Below, piece by piece: positions 1 through 7,080 of a stretch of DNA of 64,000 bases (position 1 is the first letter of the stretch; the number at the start of each line of letters is the position of its first letter). The DNA is from an uncultured Muribaculaceae bacterium (GTDB lineage: Bacteria > Bacteroidota > Bacteroidia > Bacteroidales > Muribaculaceae). The stretch spans positions 1 through 64,000 of the forward strand of contig CAJUPY010000003.1 of assembly GCA_910588035.1 (NCBI GenBank). Direction: 5' to 3'. Below the pieces are notes generated by a model. The model had not been told where the DNA came from. It made no database searches and was given only the letters and a program-made list of their open reading frames with translations. The position numbers and the translations under genes are program-made.

Positions 1-51
1 AGCATTTCATTCGTAACGAAAAGGTCGTGGGTTCGAGTCCCACTCGCGGCT
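1..51 (+). tRNA. tRNA-Thr(CGT), 3' part only
   Basis: The window opens inside a tRNA. The T arm is complete (stem 27-31 with 39-43, loop TTCGAGT), followed by the 3' acceptor strand TCGCGGC at 44-50 and discriminator T at 51; CCA is not encoded. The anticodon loop at 10-16 reads TTCGTAA, giving anticodon CGT (threonine). The anticodon stem 5-9/17-21 pairs except for an A-C mismatch next to the loop (9 with 17). The 5' half lies outside the window. Confidence 0.85.
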
Positions 52-56
52 CAAGT

Positions 57-93
57 CAAAGAGGTTGCAAACAAGCGCAGCCTCTTTTCTTTA
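57..93 (+). terminator. Rho-independent terminator after tRNA-Thr
   Basis: GAGGTTGC at 61-68 pairs with GCAGCCTC at 77-84 (one G-U pair), extended by AA/TT, with an 8-nt loop and the T-rich run TTTTCTTT from 85. It follows the tRNA end by a few bases. Confidence 0.8.
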
Positions 94-159
94 TAACCTG
101 CTGAAAAACATAAACAAAGCATAGCGTTTAGTATATATAATATCACTTGTGATCGGAAT

Positions 160-438
160 ATGAAACGTGAAATTGAGAAAATGCTCAGGGAGCGTGACGA
201 ACTTAACAGGCTCTATCACACACAGGCATACCGAGGTCTGAAATATGCGGCTTTGGGAGTCATCGCAGTCGTGATCGCTATGTTGTTCGCTATGGTGATC
301 TGGGTTGAAGAATTGTCGCCGAAAGCCGTGACCGTTTTACGTGGCTGTGCCGGAGCAGGTGCTCTGATCTTTGTAATTCTTATCGGAATACTTTCTTATC
401 GCGTCAATAGCCGGTATATTGAAAACCGGAGAAAATAG
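160..438 (+). CDS. Small two-helix membrane protein, unknown function
   Basis: A 92-residue protein with a charged, probably coiled N-terminus (residues 1-25, MKREIEKMLRERDEL), then two hydrophobic helices at about 27-47 and 64-82 separated by a short charged loop, and a basic C-terminus. No family is recognised. It stands alone behind the tRNA terminator and points toward the opposing island genes. Whether it belongs to the island or to the core chromosome cannot be decided here. The ATG start is the first in frame and follows an AT-rich leader. Confidence 0.6.
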   Translation: MKREIEKMLRERDELNRLYHTQAYRGLKYAALGVIAVVIAMLFAMVIWVEELSPKAVTVLRGCAGAGALIFVILIGILSYRVNSRYIENRRK

Positions 439-569
439 TTCCTTCCCGTAAAACGAACCTGTGTCAGTCTGAATCTGTTTTATTTTGAGAAGTAAGTGAA
501 ATTCTCAAGATAATATCAAGAAATGCCATTGTCAGATAAAGAAACGCAGTCGTTTTGCAACGTCTATTA

Positions 570-1286
570 TCAGCCTGGAGAAACTCTGGAAATTTGATGC
601 AGAGTAATGTTTTCTGATTTAGCCGCATTTATAGCGAATTTCAAGATCCTTAAAATGCCTGGTGCCCTACGTTTTATAGTCGATAGACTTAATCCGTTAA
701 GATAATCGTTTAAGATTGCGTCGTTTGAAAGTAAGTCACGAACAATGGAACCGTAGAACGAGTCTCTTAAAATGGACCTTGCAATAAACGCTGCTCTGTC
801 AGTCTGATTAAGTTCAACGTATATATATCCAAAACAGCTCAAATACCAAGAGCTATAATATTGGAAAGTCAGCCCTAATTGTTTAGAGGTTTTGATTTGA
901 TTTTCGCCATATTTTCGCAATGAATACTCTGTTTGAGATTTGCAGTATTGAGGGAATAAGCGTCCAATTTCGACAAAACTGTAACCGGGATTATTATTCT
1001 CGATAAAAACGGAGCACATTTCGATCTCTGCCGCAGAGAATGAGCTGCTTTGAGTCATATCTTCTGTTGTAATCTGAGGATAATCCCACGATATGATAAA
1101 ATATAAGTATTCTTCAAATGAAATATCAAGTATGCTCCGAATGTATTTACGAAGCATAAGTAAAGGGATGTTGTATGAATAATCATCCAACATTTTTTCG
1201 TTTACTTGATTTTCCAATGAACGGTAAAAGAACGACTCTATTATGTTTTGGTTACTCAACGGAAAGTAGGGTTTTGAGTTGCGCAA
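570..1286 (-). CDS. Unknown protein, last gene of the radical SAM/ParB/SNF2 island
   Basis: A 238-residue soluble protein with no recognised domain. It is rich in aromatic residues and appears mainly helical. The stretch around 200-215 (LSLSTIKRRAPGILRILKFA) is basic and amphipathic and could contact nucleic acid or a partner. The reading frame opens with TTG at 1286 and overlaps the upstream ParB-like gene by 35 bp. Another TTG at 1259 lies just before that gene's TAA stop at 1254-1252, so the true start may be there (229 aa). Either arrangement implies translational coupling. AT content matches the rest of the island. The ORF is probably real because it fills the operon end without gaps; its function is unknown. 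Confidence 0.65.
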   Translation of the reverse strand: MRNSKPYFPLSNQNIIESFFYRSLENQVNEKMLDDYSYNIPLLMLRKYIRSILDISFEEYLYFIISWDYPQITTEDMTQSSSFSAAEIEMCSVFIENNNPGYSFVEIGRLFPQYCKSQTEYSLRKYGENQIKTSKQLGLTFQYYSSWYLSCFGYIYVELNQTDRAAFIARSILRDSFYGSIVRDLLSNDAILNDYLNGLSLSTIKRRAPGILRILKFAINAAKSENITLHQISRVSPG

Positions 1287-2238
1287 AAAGTTTTTTCAGC
1301 TCAGTTGAAAGTCCCACATCCGTAATATTTTGACGAAGAGACATGTTTTCATTAGCGATGGTTATATTGAAATTTTTAACTTTTGCAGTGAGATTCGCCA
1401 ATTTGCTATCGCTTTCGACAAGTTCAACAGCGTCATCAAGAGACATAGTCTCATTGATGAATCCTTGTATTGCTTCATCAGCAACTTCACCTTCTGCCCC
1501 AACAATCTTACCGACTTTACGAATTTCTTTCGCGTCAGTGAATTTTTCGTCTTTTATACGTTCAAGTATAGTTTCTATAATAGAAAATTGAGGGTAATTC
1601 TCGTTAGCTTTTTGAATTGCACCGTTTTTAACCAATTCGAAATAATAGCTCCATTTATCACGCACAAGGTCGTCGTTGTTTACCATAAGTTCGTAGGTTG
1701 CGATATATTTATGAGCCGATGCACGCGTTAGTCCAAGCTCATCGGCAATCGCATCAATCTTCTTGCGCGAAGTAGTCATTCTGCGCTGAAGATATGCGGC
1801 TTGTTCGAAAGGAGACCATGGCGTTTTGCCGATAATATGCATTGTTCCAAGCATTGAAAATATTTGATCGGCAGAAATACTAGAGGGGAGTACTATGGCA
1901 CGAATAGAAGCCCAATTGATTGCATCTTCATCTTTCAATAAAAGGCGATAAGCGGCAAGACGACTGTTTCCTTCAAGAACAACATTATCCTTTACAAAAA
2001 TAGGCTCGATTAATCCGCCATTAACGCGTATGCTGTTTTTCAATTCCTTGACATGTTCAAGAGATTGCATTTTTTTCTCTATTTGCTCTTGAGTTGGATT
2101 TTCTCCATACTCAGATTCTATGATGCTATGTATACGAGGGTTGTCGGGATAATATAACAGATCTATGACTTTTAGATCTGTTTCAAGAGCCTCAACTACT
2201 ACTCCCTCTATTCGTAAAAATTTTTTAGTCTGTTCCAT
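1252..2238 (-). CDS. ParB-like protein with HTH (second of two in the island)
   Basis: A 328-residue protein with an N-terminal ParB/Srx-fold domain: a PDNPR motif at 31-35, a segment at 66-82 resembling the ParB nucleotide-binding region, and GNSR at 90-93 in place of the classical GERR box. A helix-turn-helix of the ParB/KorB type follows at about 162-182 (IADELGLTRASAHKYIATY). The C-terminal third is helical and unassigned. ParB domains bind CTP or act as nucleases in several mobile and defence contexts. There is no ParA partner nearby, so plasmid partition is unlikely. Its ATG overlaps the SNF2 stop codon by one base (TAATG), showing tight coupling. Family assignment is good; the role is inferred only. 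Confidence 0.85.
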   Translation of the reverse strand: MEQTKKFLRIEGVVVEALETDLKVIDLLYYPDNPRIHSIIESEYGENPTQEQIEKKMQSLEHVKELKNSIRVNGGLIEPIFVKDNVVLEGNSRLAAYRLLLKDEDAINWASIRAIVLPSSISADQIFSMLGTMHIIGKTPWSPFEQAAYLQRRMTTSRKKIDAIADELGLTRASAHKYIATYELMVNNDDLVRDKWSYYFELVKNGAIQKANENYPQFSIIETILERIKDEKFTDAKEIRKVGKIVGAEGEVADEAIQGFINETMSLDDAVELVESDSKLANLTAKVKNFNITIANENMSLRQNITDVGLSTELKKLFAQLKTLLSVE

Positions 2239-3704
2239 TATTCAGATATATTGAGTATGTTTCTAATCAAATGGGAATAACTGTAATCGGCGTTGGCACG
2301 GTATACTGAGATATTATTATCACCCTGTGCTAGAAAGGCCGCTTGCTGCTTGGCGAACAAGAGCATGTCAATCCAGTAATCGATGCTGTCTTTAACCAAC
2401 AAATTATAAATGTGGCAATCTTTTGTCTGTGAGAATCTGTGTATTCGATCTTGTGCTTGCAGATAGTCATCAAGGTTAAAACCTCGGTCGTAAAAAATCG
2501 CGTGATTGGCATTAGTCAAGGTAAGACCTTCTTTTGCAGATTGCGGAGTCGCGAATAGAATAGAAGCGGTGCCTGACTTGAATAACCTAACTGATTTATC
2601 ACGGTCAACCATATTCATTTTACCAGTGATTTTCACTGCGCCAAACGATCTATATTTTGAAGTGAAGTAATCAATGTTATCAGTGAAAATACTCCATACA
2701 ATAACACTCTCACCTGCACTGAGTATGTCTTTTAGTAGTATGTCCAATTGAATTTCTTTAGCTGAAACACAAGAATAAGCTTCGTCAATCAGAGCCGGGT
2801 TAGATGTGATTTGGACAAGCCTTAGCAATCTTTTAATGGCTTCAGGAGATTCATCAAGTATTGTAGTGTCTCCTTTTTGCACTGATAGTTGCATTTCAGT
2901 CCTAACGGTTTCATACATGTTTTTTTGTACTCTTTCGAACGGAACTGAAATAGAATGATATATCTTCTGAGGTAAAGAAATGATACCGCTGTTTTTAGTC
3001 TCTCGAACAGTAAACTCTTTAATCTTATTAAAAATTGAAGATACATTAGCCTCAAAAGACAGAGCCTTATTTTTGTCTTCTTCCAAGTCATTTGAAAGGT
3101 CGCAGTCAGTTTTGAAGGTTTTAAAATCTTCACCGAGACTTTTTCCCTTGTCAAGGAAAAAAATTTGTGCCCAGATGTCATAGGGACGATTAGCCACAGG
3201 TGTACCTGTCATAATAATCCTTCTAACAAAGAGAGACGATAATTCAAAAAAATCCTTGGTCAGTTTTGTCTCAGGATTTTTGATTTTGGTTGACTCATCA
3301 ATAATAATGCCTACGTTACGGGTTTGTAGAAATAACTTCAATCGCTCTTTTTCGGAACTAACAGTCTCAAAATTGGTAATTATGACTCTGACCGGGCTAT
3401 TAAAGATATAGAAATTATCTCCTCTCTTTGATGAAAGAAGATCAGGAGACAATGTCGTATGGTTCCCAAATTCGCTTATCCAATTAAGAACTAAAGTTTT
3501 TTTTGTAACAATTATAACGGTATCAATGCCATTGCTCAACCAATGAAGCAAGATGTCAATTGCAATTTTGGTTTTCCCTAAACCTTGTTCATGGAAGATT
3601 GCTCCGTATTCCAAGTTTTTTATAGCGTCTACAGCTTCTTTTTGATACTTGAATGCTTCAAATTTAGCTGTAGAATCGAATAATTCATCGTAAATTACAG
3701 ACAT
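2238..3704 (-). CDS. SNF2-family DEAD/DEAH-like helicase
   Basis: A 488-residue SF2 ATPase of the compact SNF2 type. Visible motifs are: the Walker A region HEQGLGKTKIA at 38-48 (motif I); motif Ia near 62-75; motif II DEST at 136-139 instead of DEAH; motif III MTGTPVANRPYDIW at 165-178; and in the second RecA lobe the motif V region (AKEGLTLTNANHAI) and motif VI QAQDRIHRFSQ. SNF2 proteins translocate on double-stranded DNA without strand separation and act as motors in several restriction and modification systems. There is no fused nuclease; the upstream gene, overlapping by 10 bp, encodes a PD-(D/E)XK domain that could supply it. It is shorter than chromatin-type SNF2 proteins and has no accessory insertions. 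Confidence 0.93.
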   Translation of the reverse strand: MSVIYDELFDSTAKFEAFKYQKEAVDAIKNLEYGAIFHEQGLGKTKIAIDILLHWLSNGIDTVIIVTKKTLVLNWISEFGNHTTLSPDLLSSKRGDNFYIFNSPVRVIITNFETVSSEKERLKLFLQTRNVGIIIDESTKIKNPETKLTKDFFELSSLFVRRIIMTGTPVANRPYDIWAQIFFLDKGKSLGEDFKTFKTDCDLSNDLEEDKNKALSFEANVSSIFNKIKEFTVRETKNSGIISLPQKIYHSISVPFERVQKNMYETVRTEMQLSVQKGDTTILDESPEAIKRLLRLVQITSNPALIDEAYSCVSAKEIQLDILLKDILSAGESVIVWSIFTDNIDYFTSKYRSFGAVKITGKMNMVDRDKSVRLFKSGTASILFATPQSAKEGLTLTNANHAIFYDRGFNLDDYLQAQDRIHRFSQTKDCHIYNLLVKDSIDYWIDMLLFAKQQAAFLAQGDNNISVYRANADYSYSHLIRNILNISE

Positions 3705-4114
3705 ATTAGATCAAAAAATTCCGAGTCATTAATAAGATGAAATACAATATTGCAACTTTCGTATTCTTCAATCTTATGATTGATATAATTGAATAAACTG
3801 TTGGATGCTAAAAAAGGCACGCTTAAAATTATATGCCTTTCGCCTTGGAACAGTTTACATTCCGAAATATAAGAATCAATCTGTTTATCGGTGTGAGGTG
3901 TATGTAAGTCAGACTCTGTTTTGGCCTCACCGATGATGATTTTGCAATCATCTTTATAAAATACATCTGGAAAGTGACCGCCGACAACCCGAGACGTGCG
4001 AGTGTTGTAATCGAACAAGTCTGCTTCAATAAACTCATGCCAACAATCAGGCATAGTCTCAATGTATGAAACTATACGGCGAACCAATTCTTTATGTTGC
4101 CATGATTCAGCCAT
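3695..4114 (-). CDS. PD-(D/E)XK nuclease-like protein
   Basis: A 139-residue protein with the hallmark of the restriction-endonuclease fold: an acidic N-terminal helix (E27, E30), then FPDVFY with D50, then the strand IIIGEAKT with E63 and K65, followed by a helix. This E...PD...ExK layout fits nucleases of the PD-(D/E)XK superfamily, which cut DNA using Mg2+. The protein is essentially the catalytic core alone. It overlaps the ParB-like gene upstream by 8 bp and the SNF2 gene downstream by 10 bp, so the three products are probably made in matched amounts and may form one complex. Specificity is unknown. Some members of this fold are inactive, but here the key residues are present. Confidence 0.78.
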   Translation of the reverse strand: MAESWQHKELVRRIVSYIETMPDCWHEFIEADLFDYNTRTSRVVGGHFPDVFYKDDCKIIIGEAKTESDLHTPHTDKQIDSYISECKLFQGERHIILSVPFLASNSLFNYINHKIEEYESCNIVFHLINDSEFFDLICL

Positions 4115-5141
4115 TTTGGATAGTTTTTATGCTATCAAGAATAACATTTAGTTGACTTGCGAGTGATTGAAGGTGAAAAATCCGTTCTTGTGTTTCTTCA
4201 GAATCTACGGTTGCAAGCCGTTTAATTTCTGAAATCGATGGGTCACTTGAGATTATCTTTTTGTAGAGTTGAAAAACCAATACATGGTACGGATATTTGC
4301 TAAGATCGGCAGTGTTGAGCTCAGCTGCGTTTAAAATCTTCTCTGCTTCGCCAAGATTAGTGCGGAGAAATTTTGCCTTGGCCTCATCGTTCGCCAACAC
4401 TTTTGGCAGAAGTCGAACACGTTGGGCTGTATCTATGTTGCCATCAGCGACCCAATGTGCAAAATCAGATAAATCAAAACCGGCTTTGCGAATGCTATGT
4501 TGAATTGCATTGGACTGAAATTCCATAAATTTTGAGAACTCTCTAATATCGAATCGACGATTGCGTTTAGTCTTAACATATGGTCGGTAATAAGTTTCCA
4601 TATATTGATAAGCGGCTATGCTACGTTGTATTTCTGTTCTGCCTCCACCGCATAGGGAAACAATCGTATTCAAAGGCATGTGCTCAATTTCGCTGAGTTG
4701 CCACAGGTATTTGGCCTTTGAATATGGATCCCAGGCACGGGGACCTACAAGGTGAGATTGCAGCCTGATTTCATGTTTCTTCTCATTTTCAAGATTATCG
4801 TACACAATGGCTGGAATAGTGTCCCATATTCCAGAAGTATCATTGTTTTGGAAGTCTTTGAAAATTTGTAAACGGGTATTCCCCTCAATAGCGACATAGC
4901 TGCCGTCGGACTCATGAGAAACAATTATCGGGTGTATAATGCCGCCACATTTTTTAATTGAGTCACGCAGTGAAGTATAAGATGTCGTGGCATCTTGCAT
5001 GTTGGAACTGTTGGAGAGAGCCAAGGCTATGTGAGCCGCGGTTATAGAGTCTGCGGAAATATGATCGAGATAATTTTTAATGCGAGGATTGTCTCGATCA
5101 AGCAGAATTTTGTCAATAGGTAGATTCTCGTGACGTGGCAT
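4107..5141 (-). CDS. ParB-like protein (first of two in the island)
   Basis: A 344-residue protein with an N-terminal ParB/Srx-fold domain: LLDRDNPR at 13-20, a segment SLRDSIKKCGGIIHPIIV at 57-74, and AIEGNTRLQIF at 84-94, where GNTR replaces the ParB GERR box. The middle part (GPRAWDPYSKAKYLWQL, about 142-160) matches the WSPFEQAAYL region of the second ParB-like protein, so the two are distant paralogues. The C-terminus is long and helical. GNTR-type ParB proteins occur beside sulfur-handling or radical enzymes in mobile elements, for example IbrB next to IbrA. The gene starts 2 bp after the radical SAM stop codon and overlaps the nuclease gene by 8 bp. A plasmid-partition role is unlikely because no ParA is present. 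Confidence 0.85.
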   Translation of the reverse strand: MPRHENLPIDKILLDRDNPRIKNYLDHISADSITAAHIALALSNSSNMQDATTSYTSLRDSIKKCGGIIHPIIVSHESDGSYVAIEGNTRLQIFKDFQNNDTSGIWDTIPAIVYDNLENEKKHEIRLQSHLVGPRAWDPYSKAKYLWQLSEIEHMPLNTIVSLCGGGRTEIQRSIAAYQYMETYYRPYVKTKRNRRFDIREFSKFMEFQSNAIQHSIRKAGFDLSDFAHWVADGNIDTAQRVRLLPKVLANDEAKAKFLRTNLGEAEKILNAAELNTADLSKYPYHVLVFQLYKKIISSDPSISEIKRLATVDSEETQERIFHLQSLASQLNVILDSIKTIQNG

Positions 5142-5143
5142 AA

Positions 5144-6556
5144 TTACATATCTTTAAGCCAAAGGCTTGGGTTGACTAAATCTCTAAGCCGATAATTAAA
5201 CATTTCGAGCAATTCAGACTTATGCTGTTGGAATTTGTTTAAAAATAACAGGACAGACTTCAATGGTCGACAAATTGTTTTATCCTTGTAATAATCATTT
5301 TCAAAATCGACCACAAAATCCTCATATGACTTTATTGGTTTATCTATCTTTATTCCTAAGGTGTGTTCCTCCCAAAAGGTTTGATTTCGATAGCAGAATT
5401 CCCAAAAGGACATTTTTTTGTAAAATCCTGGTTGATTACACCACCGGGCAATTTGAACATAGATATTGCTCAACTCATGGTTATGATAATCTTCATGACG
5501 CATTATATATCCTAAGCAGCCATATTGCATAAGAATTTTTATTCGTTGGAAAATTTCCCATACGTCTTGATAAAGTCGGTCATCGTTATCAGGGGTGAGC
5601 TTGAAACCACAGAAAAGATAAAATTTAGTCTCCTTTTTATTATGTCGTTTCCAAATTTTAAGTGCCTTTTCAATTTTTGATCGATCTGACCAATTATCGA
5701 AGGCGAAAATATAATCGCCGTGATATTTACACTTGGATAGAGTTTCTGCAATCTCTTCACCATATGGACTTTCAGCCAATATACGTTCATCAAGTCCCTG
5801 TCGAAATTGGAATGGTCGTCCAGTCTCTTGTAATTCTTTAAGAAGAGGACGCCAGACCCGAGGGGAGGACGCGAGGAAATTATCGTCCCATAGATAAATG
5901 TATGGACGTTTCAGTTTACCGTTTTCATCTCTTTCATTATCCAAAAAACATTCTAATTTAGAATGTGGAATAATCCTTCGTTCAAGCCGATTGACACAGA
6001 AAGGACACTGACGAAAACAACCTCTTGTCAGGAATCCTATTGAATAATAGAGATAATCCTTATAATAGCTTTTCTTTTTCCCTTCTCGAATGCGGTTCTC
6101 GACAAACGGCTTGTATAGGTCATAAAACGGCATTTGATGAGCCATTGAAATGCCCATTTCTTTACCTTCTCGCATATTGGGATAACGATTGAGGAACTCA
6201 TCGTTTTCAAGCCGAGCCATATCTTCTATACGGCATTGTACGAAATGCTCGTCATTACTTTCCAAAGCATAAAATCCGGTTCCACCCCAACGGAACTTAG
6301 ACCTTTTGCCTTTTTGGATTTCTTTTTCAAGATTGAAAAATTTAGGGTTTTTGGTAAATGAAAATACTTTGCTGATGTATATTAAATTGTATTCAGAGAT
6401 GTCTTCATCTTCCGATTCAATAAGCCTGAAGCAGATGTTATGGTCGTGAAGGAATCCCGCCAGTTTTAGTAATGCAAGATTTGGATGACGAGTACCGCCA
6501 TCCAATAGATCTGCATCGACGAGAGCCACTACAAATTGTTTCTTGTTTCCCGACAT
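5144..6556 (-). CDS. Radical SAM protein with B12-binding-like N-terminal region
   Basis: A 470-residue protein, first gene of the island operon. The motif GFLTRGCFRQCPFC carries the CX3CX2C triad (C180, C184, C187) that binds the radical-SAM [4Fe-4S] cluster. Downstream elements DDNFLAS, RQGLDERIL and FAFDN are typical of the B12-binding/Elp3-like radical SAM barrel. The N-terminus (VALVDADLLDG at 10-20, HPNLALLKLAGFLHDHN at 24-40, YISKVFSFT at 60-68) resembles the truncated cobalamin-binding-like domain of radical SAM proteins I know from phages and mobile elements. Its substrate is unknown; methylthiolation, methylation or another radical modification of nucleic acid or protein is possible. 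It is not QueE-like in size or architecture. A structured, terminator-bearing leader lies directly upstream. Confidence 0.88.
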   Translation of the reverse strand: MSGNKKQFVVALVDADLLDGGTRHPNLALLKLAGFLHDHNICFRLIESEDEDISEYNLIYISKVFSFTKNPKFFNLEKEIQKGKRSKFRWGGTGFYALESNDEHFVQCRIEDMARLENDEFLNRYPNMREGKEMGISMAHQMPFYDLYKPFVENRIREGKKKSYYKDYLYYSIGFLTRGCFRQCPFCVNRLERRIIPHSKLECFLDNERDENGKLKRPYIYLWDDNFLASSPRVWRPLLKELQETGRPFQFRQGLDERILAESPYGEEIAETLSKCKYHGDYIFAFDNWSDRSKIEKALKIWKRHNKKETKFYLFCGFKLTPDNDDRLYQDVWEIFQRIKILMQYGCLGYIMRHEDYHNHELSNIYVQIARWCNQPGFYKKMSFWEFCYRNQTFWEEHTLGIKIDKPIKSYEDFVVDFENDYYKDKTICRPLKSVLLFLNKFQQHKSELLEMFNYRLRDLVNPSLWLKDM

Positions 6557-6618
6557 TTCAATACGGATACAGTATTGTTTCCTTTGTGGCCATGCAGCTC
6601 CTCGACGTGACCCTAAAC

Positions 6619-6938
6619 AAAAAAAGCGTAGGAACTGTATCGGTTGCTCGTCCTACAGCTAAAGGCTCTGGTATGCCCGAAAAGTCGAACGAGCAACACG
6701 CAGAGCCTACGCCGTATGATATTATGATACACCGAAGAGGACGTGTCATTGAGACATGATCCGCCAAGGGTATTGATAATCATACCCGAAGGCGTCCACT
6801 GTTGCCTCATTCTTGACTTTTCTTTTGAATTTACCAGATTCTTAGCTGCCAAGAACAAAGCGCCAATAAACGCTTTATAATATGTCTGACCTACCCATTG
6901 CCCGGCCCTGAGAAAGAGCCGCACGGCGTAAGCCGTGG
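6619..6938 (-). ncRNA. Candidate structured RNA or leader upstream of the island operon
   Basis: About 320 bp without a convincing protein are dense in complementary segments: 6857-6862 with 6871-6876; 6839-6843 with 6851-6855; a three-way-junction-like set (6739-6742 with 6794-6797, 6744-6747 with 6753-6756, 6763-6765 plus 6768-6773 with 6782-6787 plus 6791-6793); and a long stem 6626-6632/6706-6712 enclosing 6643-6651/6689-6697. On the minus strand the last stem ends in seven T at 6625-6619, as in a terminator. Segment 6663-6669 can alternatively pair with 6702-6708, which would compete with the terminator stem. A TATATTTG box (6946-6939) suggests transcription starts near 6933. It could be an independent small RNA or an attenuator for the radical SAM gene. 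I match it to no known RNA family. Read as protein, the strand gives only an arginine- and serine-rich frame without domains. Confidence 0.5.
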
Positions 6939-6967
6939 CAAATATAGGAATTTTTTATGAGAAAACG
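6939..6967 (-). promoter_or_regulatory. Putative promoter of the structured RNA / island operon
   Basis: On the minus strand TATATTTG at 6946-6939 matches the Bacteroidota -7 box TAnnTTTG. The upstream element at 6967-6962 is GTTTTC, a weak match to TTTG at about the right spacing. The predicted start is a few bases upstream of the structured region. Confidence 0.4.
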
Positions 6968-7080
6968 GTGGTTGAATTTATCAATCTTATTAAAATCGGC
7001 CCTGTATGTCTGATGTGGTGACGGGCGAACCGTGGTCGGTTTAAAAATGTTTTAATTTGAGTATTTAGATTAAAAAAGTT

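Noticed and set aside
1252..5141. Plasmid or chromosome partition locus
   Set aside because: There is no ParA ATPase and no cluster of parS-like repeats; the two ParB-like genes sit with a helicase and nuclease.
570..6556. Dpd (7-deazaguanine) or Dnd phosphorothioate system
   Set aside because: No TGT-like DpdA, no QueC/D/E set, no PAPS-reductase-like DndC and no DndA/D/E genes are present; only the general SNF2 and ParB-like theme is shared.
6558..6924. Open frames of 69 and 103 codons in the region upstream of the radical SAM gene
   Set aside because: They lie across strongly self-complementary sequence, are rich in Arg, Ser and Cys, show no domain and have no ordered start; a structured RNA explains the region better.
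6619..6938. Cobalamin riboswitch, tmRNA, RNase P RNA or SRP RNA
   Set aside because: I looked for the B12 box and the conserved cores of these RNAs on both strands and did not find them.
1..7080. Integrative element bounded by a duplicated tRNA end
   Set aside because: No integrase gene and no repeat of the T-arm or acceptor sequence were seen at the far end of the island.
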